64,000 nucleotides of DNA, from NCBI RefSeq assembly GCF_026967925.1, contig NZ_JAPVBI010000001.1, positions 496,001 to 560,000 of the forward strand, in the 5' to 3' direction. Position numbers and translations under genes: made by a program. Source of the stretch: Modestobacter sp. VKM Ac-2985 (GTDB taxonomy: Bacteria; Actinomycetota; Actinomycetes; Mycobacteriales; Geodermatophilaceae). How positions within the stretch are numbered: position 1 is the first letter of the stretch; each line of letters opens with the position of its first letter. The notes beneath the pieces were generated by a model, which ran no database searches, was not told the DNA's origin, and saw only the letters and a list, made by a program, of their open reading frames with translations. Below, in pieces: positions 40,886-49,836 of the stretch.

Positions 40886-42282
40886 GCCTCCGCCTGTACG
40901 ACACGGCCGTCCGCGCCGTGCGTGACTTCACGCCCCTGCGTGCAGGACGGGTCTCCATGTACGTCTGCGGGCTGACCGTGCAGGGCCCGCCGCACATCGG
41001 CCACGTCCGGTTCGCGATCGCCTTCGACGTGCTGCGCCGCTGGCTGCTGCACCGGGGCGACGAGGTCACCTACGTCCGCAACGTCACCGACGTCGACGAC
41101 AAGATCCTCACCAAGGCCGCGGCCGCCGGCGTGCCGTGGTGGGCCTGGGCGTACGAGAACGAGCGCGCCGCCACCCGCGCCTACGAGGTGCTGGGCACGC
41201 TGCCGCCCACCTACGAGCCGCGGGCCACCGGCCACGTGCCGGAGATGGTCGAGCTGATCGAGCGGCTCATCGCCGGCGGGCACGCCTACGACGTCGACGG
41301 TGACGTCTACTTCGACGTCCGCTCCTTCCCCGGCTACGGCGAGCTGACCGGCCAGAAGCTGGGCGACCTGCAGCCGGCGGCGGACACCGAGACCGACGAG
41401 CGCAAGCGCGACCCCCGGGACTTCGCGCTCTGGAAGTCGGCCAAGGACGGCGACCCCGCCACCGCCTCCTGGCCCACCCCCTGGGGCCGCGGGCGCCCGG
41501 GCTGGCACCTGGAGTGCTCGGCGATGGCCGAGAAGTACCTCGGTGCCGAGTTCGACGTCCACGGTGGTGGGCTCGACCTGCGCTTCCCGCACCACGAGAA
41601 CGAGCGGGCCCAGTCGCAGGCCGCCGGGGACGGGTTCGCCCGGTACTGGCTGCACAACGGCTGGGTCACCATGGGCGGCGAGAAGATGAGCAAGTCGCTG
41701 GGCAACACCGCCCTGGTCGACGAGGTCGTCCAGCGCGTGCGCCCGGTGGAGCTGCGCTACTACCTGGTGGCTCCGCACTACCGCAGCACGATCGAGTTCA
41801 CCGAGGCCGCGCTGGAGGAGGCGGGGGTCGCCTACCGGCGGCTGGATTCCTTCGTCCGGCGGGCGGCCGAGGTGGTGGGCGCCGATGCCGGCAAGCCGGT
41901 GCTGCCCGCCGAGTTCACCGCCGCCCTGGACGACGACCTGAGCACCCCCGCGGCCGTCGCGGTGGTCCACGAGCTCGTCACCCAGGGCAACAGCGCCCTG
42001 GCCGCCGACGACCACGAGGCGCTCGCCGCCGCGCTGGGCGCGGTCCGGGAGATGCTCGGCGTGCTCGGCCTCGACCCGCTCGACCCGCAGTGGGCCGAGG
42101 CCGGCGGCGACCGCCGCCTGGCCGAGGCCACCGACGGCCTGGTCGCGCTCGCGCTGGAGCAGCGCGCCGCGGCGAGGGCCCGCAAGGACTACGCGTCAGC
42201 TGACGCGATCCGGAACCAGCTCGGCGCCCTGGGCGTGCAGGTCGAGGACACCCCCCAGGGCACACGATGGGAGCTGACCTGA
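40882..42282 (+). CDS. cysS: Cysteine--tRNA ligase
   Basis: This is a class I synthetase. The zinc-binding Cys is in [18 protein letters not shown], which also holds the HIGH motif. The KMSKS motif is [10 protein letters not shown], and further zinc ligands are in WHLECSAM and HHENE. The product is 466 aa. The frame continues upstream as a shadow of ispF. GTG 40882 is chosen from the family N-terminus and the -10 spacing. The stop shares a base with the rlmB ATG. Confidence 0.97.
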   Translation: MSLRLYDTAVRAVRDFTPLRAGRVSMYVCGLTVQGPPHIGHVRFAIAFDVLRRWLLHRGDEVTYVRNVTDVDDKILTKAAAAGVPWWAWAYENERAATRAYEVLGTLPPTYEPRATGHVPEMVELIERLIAGGHAYDVDGDVYFDVRSFPGYGELTGQKLGDLQPAADTETDERKRDPRDFALWKSAKDGDPATASWPTPWGRGRPGWHLECSAMAEKYLGAEFDVHGGGLDLRFPHHENERAQSQAAGDGFARYWLHNGWVTMGGEKMSKSLGNTALVDEVVQRVRPVELRYYLVAPHYRSTIEFTEAALEEAGVAYRRLDSFVRRAAEVVGADAGKPVLPAEFTAALDDDLSTPAAVAVVHELVTQGNSALAADDHEALAAALGAVREMLGVLGLDPLDPQWAEAGGDRRLAEATDGLVALALEQRAAARARKDYASADAIRNQLGALGVQVEDTPQGTRWELT

Positions 42283-43244
42283 TGGCCGGCAACAGTCAAC
42301 GCCGCGGCCGCTCGGCCGGCGCAGGCAAGAAGACCGCGACCTCCGGGACCGGGGGCAAGAACCGCCGGTCGCTGGCCGGGCGGGGCGCCACCCCGAAGGC
42401 CACGGAGCGGCCGCACCACCCGGCGTACAAGGCGGCGAAGGCCGCCGCGGCCCGCCAGGACAACCGGCAGCGGGTGCAGCGGCGCAACGCCGAGGCCCCC
42501 GAGCTGCTGCTGGGCCGCAACCCGGTGCTGGAGGCGCTGCGGGCCAGCATCCCGGCGACGGCGCTCTACGTCGTCACCGGTGACACGAGCCGCGGCGGGA
42601 CCGACGAGCGGATCGCCGAGTCGGTGCAGCTGGCCGCCGACCGCGGGCTGCCGCTGCTCGAGGTGGGCAAGGCCGAGTTCGACCGGATGAGCGACCACGC
42701 GCTGCACCAGGGCATCGGCCTGATGGTGCCGCCCTACGACTACGCGCACCCGGACGACCTGCTCGACATCGCCCGCGACTCCGGCCGCCCGCCGCTGATC
42801 GTGGCGCTGGACGGCGTCACCGACCCGCGCAACCTGGGCGCGGTCATCCGCTCGGCCGCGGCCTTCGACGCCCACGGTCTCGTCGTGCCCGAGCGCCGCG
42901 CGGTGGGCATGACCGGCTCGGCCTGGCGGACCAGCGCCGGCGCTGCGGCCCGCCTGCGGGTGGCCCGAGCCGTCAACCTGGGCCGCAGTCTGGCCTCCTA
43001 CCAGGAGGCGGGCCTGCAGACCGTCGGCCTGGCTGCCGACGGCGACATGGACATCCACTCCTACGACGGGTTCGCCGACCCGATCGCGCTGGTGGTCGGT
43101 GCCGAGGGCGCGGGGCTGTCCCGCCTGGTCCGCGAGCGCTGCGACGTCGTCCTGTCCATCCCGATCACCAAGGACACCGAGTCGCTGAACGTCAGCGTCG
43201 CGGCCGGGATCGCGCTCTACGCCGCGGCCTCCGCCCGCCGGTGA
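42282..43244 (+). CDS. rlmB: 23S rRNA (guanosine-2'-O-)-methyltransferase RlmB-type (SpoU family)
   Basis: This SAM-dependent SPOUT methyltransferase modifies 23S rRNA. The knot motifs are present: [37 protein letters not shown] and [13 protein letters not shown]. The first ~72 residues are a basic, Lys/Arg/Gly-rich extension likely to contact RNA. The L30e-like substrate domain begins at [12 protein letters not shown]. The product is 320 aa. Order cysS-rlmB matches M. tuberculosis. The exact target nucleotide is not certain. Confidence 0.92.
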   Translation: MAGNSQRRGRSAGAGKKTATSGTGGKNRRSLAGRGATPKATERPHHPAYKAAKAAAARQDNRQRVQRRNAEAPELLLGRNPVLEALRASIPATALYVVTGDTSRGGTDERIAESVQLAADRGLPLLEVGKAEFDRMSDHALHQGIGLMVPPYDYAHPDDLLDIARDSGRPPLIVALDGVTDPRNLGAVIRSAAAFDAHGLVVPERRAVGMTGSAWRTSAGAAARLRVARAVNLGRSLASYQEAGLQTVGLAADGDMDIHSYDGFADPIALVVGAEGAGLSRLVRERCDVVLSIPITKDTESLNVSVAAGIALYAAASARR

Positions 43245-43654
43245 CCGGACCGGCCGGGCCTGCTGCGCAGGACCGGCCGGCGACGGCGGTGCGGCTCGGG
43301 CTCGAGCCGCACCCGGAGGGCGGCTGGTACCGGCGCACCTGGACGTCCTCGGCCGTCGCCGGCGACCGGCCGGCGGCGACGGCGATCGTCTTCCTGCTGG
43401 CCGAGGGGGAGCACTCCGCCTGGCACCGGGTCGACGCCGACGAGCTCTGGCTGTGGCACGGGCCGGGTGAGCTGGGCCTGCAGCTCGCCGACACCCCGGA
43501 CGTCGGCGTCGCGGCGGTGACCCTGGGGCCGGAGCTGGTCCAGGTGCTGGTGCCTGCCGGGCGGTGGCAGCGCACCCTGCCGGCCCGCACCGAGGTGCTG
43601 GTCAGCTGCGTGGTGTCCCCGGGTTTCCGGTGGAGCGGGTTCCAGCTGGGCTGA
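43241..43654 (+). CDS. DUF985 cupin-like protein
   Basis: This 137-aa protein of the DUF985 cupin family has the typical opening [16 protein letters not shown] and the beta-barrel segments [20 protein letters not shown] and [12 protein letters not shown]. The biochemical role is unknown. It starts at GTG 43241, overlapping the rlmB stop by 4 bp, and is the last gene of the carD-to-rlmB run. Confidence 0.88.
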   Translation: MTGPAGPAAQDRPATAVRLGLEPHPEGGWYRRTWTSSAVAGDRPAATAIVFLLAEGEHSAWHRVDADELWLWHGPGELGLQLADTPDVGVAAVTLGPELVQVLVPAGRWQRTLPARTEVLVSCVVSPGFRWSGFQLG

Positions 43655-43669
43655 GCAGCCGGCTCAGCC
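43649..43669. terminator. Compact bidirectional hairpin holding both stop codons
   Basis: GGCTGAG and CTCAGCC form a 7-bp stem that contains the stop codons of both converging genes (43652-43654 and 43664-43666). Confidence 0.5.
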
Positions 43670-44944
43670 GAGCAGCTGGGCGACGGTGTAGATGACCAGG
43701 CCGGCCAGGCCGCCCACGACCGTGCCGTTCACCCGGATCCACTGCAGGTCGCGCCCCACCTGGAGCTCGATCCGCCGGCTGGTCTCCTCGGTGTCCCAGC
43801 GGGCCACGGTGACGCCCACCAGGTCGGCGACGTCGCCGGAGAACCGCTCGACGGCGTACCCGGCGGCCCGCTGGGTCTGCCGTTGCACCAGTTCGCGGAC
43901 GGTCGGGTCGGTCTGCAGCAGCTGCGCGCCGGACCGGATCAGCCCGACCACCCGCGCCCGCAGCTCGGAGTCCGGGTCGGCCGCGGCGGTGACGACGGCG
44001 TTCTTCGCGGTGGTCCACAGCGACCCCGACCAGGTGCGCACGGCCGGGTGGTCCAGCAGCTCCTCCTTGAACCGCTCGACCCGGGCCGCGGCCTCGGGGT
44101 CGGTGCGCAGCGTGTGCACGTAGGCCCGCAGCCGCTTGTCGTAGCTGCGGCGCAGCTCGTGCCGGGGGTCCTCGCCCACCTCGGCGAGGAAGCCCTGGAG
44201 CAGGTCGAACACCCGGTCGAACACCCGGTCGTCGACCCAGTCGGGCACCCAGACGGGCGAGGCGTCGCCGAGCCGGGTGCGGAACACCAGCCGGTTGTCG
44301 GCCAGGAAGTTCGCCAGCCCGGTGAGCGCGGCGGAGAGCACCTCCTGGTGCCGGTCGCCGTCGACGACGAGCTCGATGCCCCGGGCCACGGCGGGTGCGG
44401 CGGGGGTCTCGCGGAGCTTCCGGTCGACCAGGGCGGCGACGGCGGGCTGCAGCTCGTCGTCCTTGAGCAGGTCGGTCAGTCCACCGAGGGCGGCGCCCGC
44501 GTCGCCGGCCAGCCGCTCGGCGCGACCGGGGGCGGCCAGGAAGGCGCCCAGCCGGCCCGGGACGTCGACGGTGGACAGCCGCTCGTCGAGGACCGCCCGG
44601 GTCAGGAAGTTCTCCCGCACGAAGGTGCCCAGGCTCGTGCCGATCTGGTCCTTCTTGCGCGGGATGATCGCGGTGTGCGGGATCGGCAGCCGCAACGGGT
44701 GCCGGAACAGCGCGGTGACGGCGAACCAGTCGGCCAGCGCCCCCACCATGGACGCCTCCGCGGTGGCCCGCACGTACCCGACCCAGGTCCCGGTCTCCTC
44801 GCCCAGCAGCACGCAGCCCAGGAAGACCAGGGCCGCCAGCACGAACAGCCCGGTGGCCAACCGCTTCATCTTCGCCAGGTCGCGGGCGCGCTGGGGGTCG
44901 TCGAGCGACTCCACCAGCGGGGTGGTCAGCTGGGGTCCCGGCAC
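43664..44944 (-). CDS. DUF445 family membrane protein
   Basis: The product is 426 aa. An N-terminal transmembrane helix (residues ~27-45) is followed by the DUF445 signature region ATAEASMVGALADWFAVTALFRHPL and a long helical domain. The very C-terminus has another helix (VVGGLAGLVIYTVAQLL). Such proteins resemble YjiN-like membrane factors of unknown function. GTG 44944 is chosen because TAGGCT lies 7 nt upstream on the same strand. A longer frame to 45022 runs through hairpin sequence. Confidence 0.85.
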   Translation of the reverse strand: MPGPQLTTPLVESLDDPQRARDLAKMKRLATGLFVLAALVFLGCVLLGEETGTWVGYVRATAEASMVGALADWFAVTALFRHPLRLPIPHTAIIPRKKDQIGTSLGTFVRENFLTRAVLDERLSTVDVPGRLGAFLAAPGRAERLAGDAGAALGGLTDLLKDDELQPAVAALVDRKLRETPAAPAVARGIELVVDGDRHQEVLSAALTGLANFLADNRLVFRTRLGDASPVWVPDWVDDRVFDRVFDLLQGFLAEVGEDPRHELRRSYDKRLRAYVHTLRTDPEAAARVERFKEELLDHPAVRTWSGSLWTTAKNAVVTAAADPDSELRARVVGLIRSGAQLLQTDPTVRELVQRQTQRAAGYAVERFSGDVADLVGVTVARWDTEETSRRIELQVGRDLQWIRVNGTVVGGLAGLVIYTVAQLLG

Positions 44945-44951
44945 CCGTCCG

Positions 44952-44957
44952 AGCCTA
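44952..44957 (-). promoter_or_regulatory. -10 hexamer, leaderless start of DUF445 gene
   Basis: The minus strand reads TAGGCT, then 7 nt, then GTG 44944. Confidence 0.6.
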
Positions 44958-44992
44958 GGCGTCGGGTCGGGACACCCCTCCTGCGGACGTGC

Positions 44993-45032
44993 GACGACCC
45001 CGGGGCCGAGGGGGCTCGGCACCGGGGTCGTC
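44993..45032. terminator. Long hairpin downstream of htrA
   Basis: Outer arms of 11 bp (44993-45003 and 45022-45032) enclose an inner 6-bp stem (GCCGAG/CTCGGC). It lies between repeat copy C and the DUF445 promoter, so it probably stops transcription from htrA. Confidence 0.75.
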
Positions 45033-45042
45033 GGTCAGAGGT

Positions 45043-45075
45043 GGCCCCTCTGGTGGGGGGCAGAGGGGTCCTTCC
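45043..45075. repeat. Dispersed stop-abutting hairpin repeat, copy C (short form)
   Basis: The arms GGCCCCTCTG and CAGAGGGGTCC are identical to those of copy B, but the inner core is missing. The right end touches the htrA stop codon with the same CCTTCCTCA-type junction. Confidence 0.75.
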
Positions 45076-46554
45076 TCAGTTGGAGGTCTCGTCCAGGGTG
45101 ACGTCGACCTCGGAGCTGTCCCCGTCGCGGCGGACGGTCAGCGTGATCTCGTCGCCGGGCTCGGCGCTGCGGATCGCGGCGGTCAGCTCGGTGGAGGTCG
45201 TGATCGGCCGGTCGCCCACCGCGGTGATCACGTCGCCGGCCCGGAGGCCGGCGTCGTCGGCGGCGGAGCCGTCGGAGACCGTGGCCACGAGGGCACCCTC
45301 GCCCACGGCGGACCCGGAGTCGGCCGCGGTGCGGGCGCTCACCCCGAGCAGGGCGTGCGTGGCCGAGCCGGTGTCGATGATCTGCTCGGCGATCCGCTGC
45401 GCGGTGTTCGACGGGATGGCGAAGCCGACGCCGATGTTCCCGCTGGTCGTCTCCTGACCGGGCAGGCCGGTGCTGGCGACCGAGGCGATCGCGGTGTTGA
45501 TGCCGACGACCTCGCCGTCGGCGTTGACCAGCGCACCGCCGGAGTTGCCCGGGTTGATGGCCGCGTCGGTCTGCAGGGCGTCGATCACCGTGTTCTCGTC
45601 CTGCGTCGACCCGGCCTGCACCGCCCGGTTGGTGGCGCTGATGATCCCGTCGGTGACCGTGTTGGTCAGGCCCAGCGGTGCACCGATCGCGACCGCGAGG
45701 TCACCGACCTGCACGGCATCGGAGTCGGCGAACACCGCGGCGGTCAGCCCGGCGGCGTTCGACAGCTTGACCACGGCGAGGTCGTTGCTGGGGTCGGTGC
45801 CGACGACGGTGGCGTCGTAGACGGTCCCGTCGGAGGTGCGCACCTGCACGGTCGCGTCACCGGTGCCGTTGTCCAGGCTCACCACGTGGTTGTTGGTGAG
45901 CACGTAGCCGTCCTCGGACAGGACGACGCCGGAGCCGGACCCCGAGCCCGCGGCGGCGCTCACGTACAGGGTGACGACGCTGGGGGCTGCTGCGGCGGCG
46001 GCGGCCGTCGTGCTGGTGGCCCGCTCGGCGTCCTCGATGACGACGGGCTGCGTGGTCGTCCCGCTGGCGCTGACCACGGTGTCCACGTCGCTCAGCGCGA
46101 CCACACCGGCGCCGGCGCCGCCGCCGATCAGCGCACCGGCGACCAGTCCGGCCACGCCCAGCCGCCAGCGCCCGGTCCGCCGCGCCGGCTGGAACGCCGC
46201 GGTCCCGGACGGGAAGGGCTGCGGGCCGTAGGCCGGCTGCGGGAAGGCCTGGGTCTGGAAGGCGGGGGGCACGGCACCAGCCGGTGCGCCCGCCCCGGTG
46301 GCGCGCTGGTAGCCGGCGGTGCCGTAGCCGGCCGGCGGCCACGGCTGGTGGGCCGTGGTCGCGCCGGGCGCCGGCTGGGTGGCCGACGGCTGCGCCGCGG
46401 TCGGGAACTGCTCGGTCGGTGCGCTCATCGGCTGCTCGGAGCCGGGGGTCTGGGGGGCGGACGCCGGGCGGCTCTGCTGTGGCGCCCAGCCGGAACCGGC
46501 ACTGCGGTCGGTGCCGTGGCCCGTCTCGTCGGCCGGACGGTTCTGCTCACTCAC
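45076..46554 (-). CDS. HtrA-like serine protease (trypsin/PDZ)
   Basis: This is a membrane-anchored extracytoplasmic protease for envelope protein quality control. The N-terminal ~125 residues are a Pro/Gln/Thr-rich cytoplasmic tail, with a transmembrane helix at ~128-150. The S1C domain carries His (TNNHVV), Asp (NDLAVVKL) and Ser (GNSGGAL). One PDZ domain is at the C-terminus (GLRAGDVITAVGDRPI). The product is 492 aa. The GTG start has a GAGGAGGGA-type site. Repeat copy C and a long hairpin follow it. Confidence 0.94.
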   Translation of the reverse strand: MSEQNRPADETGHGTDRSAGSGWAPQQSRPASAPQTPGSEQPMSAPTEQFPTAAQPSATQPAPGATTAHQPWPPAGYGTAGYQRATGAGAPAGAVPPAFQTQAFPQPAYGPQPFPSGTAAFQPARRTGRWRLGVAGLVAGALIGGGAGAGVVALSDVDTVVSASGTTTQPVVIEDAERATSTTAAAAAAAPSVVTLYVSAAAGSGSGSGVVLSEDGYVLTNNHVVSLDNGTGDATVQVRTSDGTVYDATVVGTDPSNDLAVVKLSNAAGLTAAVFADSDAVQVGDLAVAIGAPLGLTNTVTDGIISATNRAVQAGSTQDENTVIDALQTDAAINPGNSGGALVNADGEVVGINTAIASVASTGLPGQETTSGNIGVGFAIPSNTAQRIAEQIIDTGSATHALLGVSARTAADSGSAVGEGALVATVSDGSAADDAGLRAGDVITAVGDRPITTSTELTAAIRSAEPGDEITLTVRRDGDSSEVDVTLDETSN

Positions 46555-46794
46555 GGGTTGTCCCTCCTCACGGCAGGACCTCCCCGCCGCGCAGACACCA
46601 CTGTGCTACCCCGGACTGGCTCGAGACTGGTGGTGAGCTGTGAGTTCCCTGGGTGCCGCAGACCGGTCGGGTGGCGGGTGGCCGTGGTCCGGCCCGTGTG
46701 GGCGCCGCCTCGCCACGTCGGCAGGGGTGATCAAGCACGATGCGGGGAAGAGGAGGGCCAGCTCTGTCCACCGCTTGCTCCCTGGAGGCCACCG

Positions 46795-47442
46795 GTGCCC
46801 CTCCCTGCCCTGCTCACCCGCTCCCTCCTGGGCCTGCTCGTCCTCCTCGGCGGCGCGCTGGCGGCGATCGGCGGGGTGTCGCTCGGGTTGCCCGGCCTGA
46901 TCGCCGTGGCGCTGGCCGCGGGTGTCGCGGCCTGCCTCGCTGCGGGCATCGCCCGGGACGCAGCAGCTCGTGACCCGGGGCAGGCAGCCGTCGACGCCGC
47001 CTGGCGCAGCGCCGTGGGCACGGTGGCCGTGCTGCTGGTGCTCAGCGGCTGTGCCGTGGTGGCGGGCGGCGCGATCACGGTGCTGCTCGTGGCGATCGGG
47101 CTGTTGGCCGTGGTGGCCCGGTGGGCGGTTCGGTCGGTCCGGGCCGACCGCCGGGAGGCCTCCGCGGTCGTGCTGCCACTGCCCGCGGACGACGGTTGGG
47201 TGCGCGCCCTGTCGGTGCCGACGCTGGGTCGGGAGTGGGTGCGCACCTCGGCGGCGCTGGCCCAGACCCGTGATCCGGTGGCCCGGCAGCAGCTGGTGCA
47301 CCGTCGGCAGGAGGCCCTGGACGAGCTGGAGCGCCGCGACCCCGAGGGGTTCGCCCGCTGGCTCGCCGCCGGGGCGACCGTCGACAGCGACCCGGCGCAG
47401 TACGTCTCCGGTGACCCCGCGGCCGGCTACGACGCCGCTTGA
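46795..47442 (+). CDS. Small membrane protein of unknown function
   Basis: This 215-aa protein is not recognised as a named family. Three to four hydrophobic segments (residues ~5-55 and ~75-115) are followed by a cytoplasmic, charged C-terminal region containing REWVRTSAALAQTRDPVARQ and RQEALDELERRDPEGFARWL. GTG 46795 has GGAGG 6 nt upstream. The frame is open for 1.8 kb further upstream only as a shadow of htrA. It stands alone between htrA (divergent) and tRNA-Thr. Confidence 0.75.
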   Translation: MPLPALLTRSLLGLLVLLGGALAAIGGVSLGLPGLIAVALAAGVAACLAAGIARDAAARDPGQAAVDAAWRSAVGTVAVLLVLSGCAVVAGGAITVLLVAIGLLAVVARWAVRSVRADRREASAVVLPLPADDGWVRALSVPTLGREWVRTSAALAQTRDPVARQQLVHRRQEALDELERRDPEGFARWLAAGATVDSDPAQYVSGDPAAGYDAA

Positions 47443-47485
47443 CCTGACCGACCGCCGGGTCTCCGGCGAGTCCGCCCGACCCCGG

Positions 47486-47491
47486 TAACCT
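47486..47491 (+). promoter_or_regulatory. -10 hexamer of tRNA-Thr(TGT)
   Basis: TAACCT lies 10 nt before the mature tRNA end. Confidence 0.55.
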
Positions 47492-47501
47492 CCTCCGGGT
47501 C

Positions 47502-47576
47502 GCCCCATTAGCTCAGTGGTAGAGCACCCGCCTTGTAAGCGGAAGGTCGTCCGTTCAATCCGGACATGGGGCTCCA
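47502..47576 (+). tRNA. tRNA-Thr (anticodon TGT), CCA encoded
   Basis: Acceptor GCCCCAT/ATGGGGC, anticodon loop CTTGTAA (anticodon TGT, reads ACA), T arm GTCCG-TTCAATC-CGGAC, discriminator T, then encoded CCA. The first anticodon-stem pair is a C-A mismatch. Confidence 0.95.
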
Positions 47577-47659
47577 CCCCGCTCGCGGGTCAGGTCCGGG
47601 CGTGCCAAGGTCGAGCCCGAGCGCTGCCGCCCGGGCAGCCGGCGTCGAGGAGTCCCGCC

Positions 47660-47872
47660 GTGAGCGACCACGTGTACCGGCTGAGCGAGATCGTCGGCAG
47701 CTCCACCACCAGTGTGGACGACGCCATCCGCACGGCCGTGCGGATGGCCTCGGAGACGGTGCGCCACATCGAGTGGTTCCAGACCCAGGAGATCCGCGGC
47801 CACGTCGTCGACGGCGAGGTCGCCCACTTCCAGGTGACGATGAAGATCGGCTTCCGCGTCGAGGACCAGTAG
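47660..47872 (+). CDS. Dodecin family protein
   Basis: This small flavin-binding dodecamer protein is thought to store or buffer flavins. The 70-aa sequence matches the family: MSDHVYRLSEIVGSSTTSVD, the helix with RTAVRMASETVRHIEWF, the flavin-stacking Trp in HIEWFQTQEIRG, and the last strand VAHFQVTMKIGFRVE. GTG 47660 follows a GAGGAG-like site. The stop is 1 nt from the converging Rieske gene's stop. Confidence 0.93.
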   Translation: MSDHVYRLSEIVGSSTTSVDDAIRTAVRMASETVRHIEWFQTQEIRGHVVDGEVAHFQVTMKIGFRVEDQ

Positions 47873-47873
47873 G

Positions 47874-48326
47874 TCAGGTCAGGACGACGTCGGCGCCCTG
47901 CACCGCCACCCCGATCGCGGTCAGCGGCTCGGTGGCCGGGCCCTGCAGCACCGCGCCGGTGGCGGGATCGAAGGCCGAGCCGTGGCAGGGGCAGGCCAGC
48001 CCGACGTCGGTGGCGCGGACGGTGCAGCCGGCGTGCGGGCACTCGGCGTCGAACGCGGCCACCGTGCCCGCCGACGGCTGGGTGACCAGCACGGCCCGTC
48101 CGTCGAGCGACACCTCGTAGCCACCGCCGACCGGCACGTCGGCCAGCGCCACCACCGGGTCGCCCGGTCCGGCACCGGTCACCTCGGGGAACTGCGGCCC
48201 GCGGGCGCAGGCGGCGACGCCGAGTGCGGCACCACCGGCGACGAGCAGCGACCGGCGGGTCGTGTGGCCCCCGTGCAGGGGCCCGCCGCGAGCGTGCGAG
48301 TGGTGGGGGGCGCGGGGGTCCTTCAT
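47874..48326 (-). CDS. Rieske [2Fe-2S] lipoprotein with Tat-type signal
   Basis: This 150-aa exported iron-sulfur protein has cluster ligands in ECPHAGC and ACPCHGS, which are both Rieske boxes. The signal is TTRRSLLVAGGAALGVAAC, with twin arginines and a lipobox cysteine. The only usable start codon before it, ATG 48326, overlaps the stop of the upstream gene (ATGA), and the first ~20 residues (MKDPRAPHHSHARGGPLHGG) are encoded by repeat copy D. The electron partner is unknown. The gene is the second of a two-gene operon with DUF5313. Confidence 0.9.
   Translation of the reverse strand: MKDPRAPHHSHARGGPLHGGHTTRRSLLVAGGAALGVAACARGPQFPEVTGAGPGDPVVALADVPVGGGYEVSLDGRAVLVTQPSAGTVAAFDAECPHAGCTVRATDVGLACPCHGSAFDPATGAVLQGPATEPLTAIGVAVQGADVVLT
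48266..48325. repeat. Dispersed stop-abutting hairpin repeat, copy D (overlaps Rieske 5' end)
   Basis: The arms are 48266-48276 and 48310-48321. GCAGGGGCCCGCCGCGA is shared exactly with copy G. As in the other copies, the GGGGTCCTTC end touches a stop codon, here that of the DUF5313 gene. It also provides the coding start of the Rieske gene. Confidence 0.8.
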
Positions 48327-48724
48327 CAGTCGAAGCTGCCGGCGCCGCCCGAGCGGTACCGGGCCTGGCGCTCGATCCGCTCCCGCTCGGCCCGCTCGGC
48401 GCGTCGGGCGGCCGTCGTCCCCGGCGACCAGCCGGCCTTCACCGCGCGGTGCTCGGTCGTCTCGGTCATGTAGGCCACCGAGAACAGCAACCCGATGACC
48501 ACCCCGCCGAGGGTCGCGGTGAGCCGGATGTCGAAGGGGACGGGCGGGACCAGCAGGCACAACAGCAGCACCGGGGCCAGCTGCACCAGGGCGCGGGCCA
48601 GGTGCCGCCACACCCAGGTGCGCCGGGTCGTGTCCTCGAGCACCCAGTCCGACAGCGAGGGCGGCAGGCCGCCGCCGTAGGCGTACCAGAGCCACTGGGC
48701 CGGGTTGGGTCTTCCCGCGTGCAC
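48326..48724 (-). CDS. DUF5313-like membrane protein
   Basis: This 132-aa protein has two central transmembrane helices (residues ~45-85). The N-terminal motif RPNPAQWLWYAYGGGLPPSLSDWVLEDTTRRTW, spread over residues 4-36, matches the actinobacterial DUF5313 family of unknown function. The C-terminal tail is basic (ARRAERAERERIERQARYR). GTG 48724 is chosen because TACCGT ends 7 nt upstream on the minus strand. Confidence 0.82.
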   Translation of the reverse strand: MHAGRPNPAQWLWYAYGGGLPPSLSDWVLEDTTRRTWVWRHLARALVQLAPVLLLCLLVPPVPFDIRLTATLGGVVIGLLFSVAYMTETTEHRAVKAGWSPGTTAARRAERAERERIERQARYRSGGAGSFD

Positions 48725-48731
48725 GTCGCCC

Positions 48732-48737
48732 ACGGTA
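48732..48737 (-). promoter_or_regulatory. -10 hexamer, leaderless start of DUF5313 gene
   Basis: The minus strand reads TACCGT, 7 nt before GTG 48724. It is back to back with the rarD promoter. Confidence 0.6.
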
Positions 48738-48775
48738 TGCCCGTGGGCGGCGGAGGCGGGCGGTGGTCGCGGGCG

Positions 48776-48781
48776 TACGGT
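48776..48781 (+). promoter_or_regulatory. -10 hexamer, leaderless start of rarD
   Basis: TACGGT ends 6 nt before GTG 48788. Confidence 0.6.
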
Positions 48782-48787
48782 TCGCCG

Positions 48788-49699
48788 GTGGACGAACGGC
48801 GCGTGGGGGTGCTCGCCGGGCTCGGCGCCTACTCCCTGTGGGGTGTGTTCCCGCTCTACTTCCCCCTGTTGGAGCCGGCCGGCGGTGTGGAGATCGTGGC
48901 GCACCGGGTGGTCTGGTCGTTGCTGTTCGTCGGCCTCCTGCTGACCGTCCGACGGAACTGGACCCAGGTGCGCGCGGTGGTCGCCGACCGGCGGGCGCTG
49001 CTCGTGCTGGCGGTCGCGGCCGTGCTGATCGCGGTGAACTGGCTCATCTACGTCTACGCGGTCAACTCCGGGCACGTCGTCGAGGCGTCGCTGGGCTACT
49101 TCATCAACCCGTTGGTCAGCGTCCTGTTCGGCGTGCTGGTCTTCCGGGAGCGGCTGCGCCGGCTGCAGTGGGTCGCCGTCGCGATCGCCGTGGTGGCGGT
49201 CCTGGTGCTGACCGTCGACTACGGACACCCGCCGTGGATCTCCCTCGCCCTGGCCGTCAGCTTCGGCCTCTACGGCCTGATGAAGAAGCTGGTCCGGGTC
49301 GACGCCGCGCCCGGTCTGTTCGTGGAGACGGCGGTGGTGTTCCTGCCGGCGCTGGCCGTCATCACGGTGATGGGCGCGCAGGGCGACGCCGCCTTCGGGA
49401 CGGCGGGCGTGGGGCAGGCGCTGCTGTTGGCGAGCTCGGGGCTGGCCACCGCCGTCCCGCTGCTGCTGTTCGCCGCCGCCACCAGCCGGGTGCCGCTGTC
49501 GACGATCGGCCTGCTGCAGTACGTCACGCCGCTGATGCAGCTGTCCATCGGCGTCTTCGTCTACGGCGAGCCCATGCCGCCGGCCCGGCTCGTCGGGTTC
49601 GCCGTCGTCTGGCTCGCGCTGGCCGTCTTCACCGTCGACACCCTGCGCAACGCGCACAGCAACCGGCGGGCGGCCGCCCCGCTCCCGGCCGGCATCTGA
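48788..49699 (+). CDS. rarD: EamA-family transporter RarD
   Basis: This 303-aa drug/metabolite transporter superfamily protein has ten predicted helices in two EamA repeats. The RarD signature is clear: GLGAYSLWGVFPLYFPLL near the start, NWLIYVYAVNSGHVVEASLGYFINPL in the middle, and LLQYVTPLMQLSIGVFVYGE near the end. Substrate is unknown. The start is fixed by the -10 element. Confidence 0.93.
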   Translation: MDERRVGVLAGLGAYSLWGVFPLYFPLLEPAGGVEIVAHRVVWSLLFVGLLLTVRRNWTQVRAVVADRRALLVLAVAAVLIAVNWLIYVYAVNSGHVVEASLGYFINPLVSVLFGVLVFRERLRRLQWVAVAIAVVAVLVLTVDYGHPPWISLALAVSFGLYGLMKKLVRVDAAPGLFVETAVVFLPALAVITVMGAQGDAAFGTAGVGQALLLASSGLATAVPLLLFAAATSRVPLSTIGLLQYVTPLMQLSIGVFVYGEPMPPARLVGFAVVWLALAVFTVDTLRNAHSNRRAAAPLPAGI

Positions 49700-49759
49700 C
49701 CGGTCTGCACGGCGGACGGCACGCCCGGGTGTCCCGCTCCGCAGCCGCGGTGACGCGAC

Positions 49760-49765
49760 TACCGT
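49760..49765 (+). promoter_or_regulatory. Candidate -10 hexamer of DUF3263 gene
   Basis: TACCGT would give a ~65-nt leader that carries a GGAGG site before ATG 49837. Confidence 0.45.
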
Positions 49766-49836
49766 CGAGGGGTCCGGATCCCCCTGCCGGTGCCCGGCGC
49801 AGGCCCGGCCGACGCCCTTCCCACGGAGGCAGGACC

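Noticed and set aside
44989-46794. Upstream extension of the 46795 gene frame opposite htrA
   Set aside because: The translated extension is a shadow of htrA. A good ribosome site marks GTG 46795.
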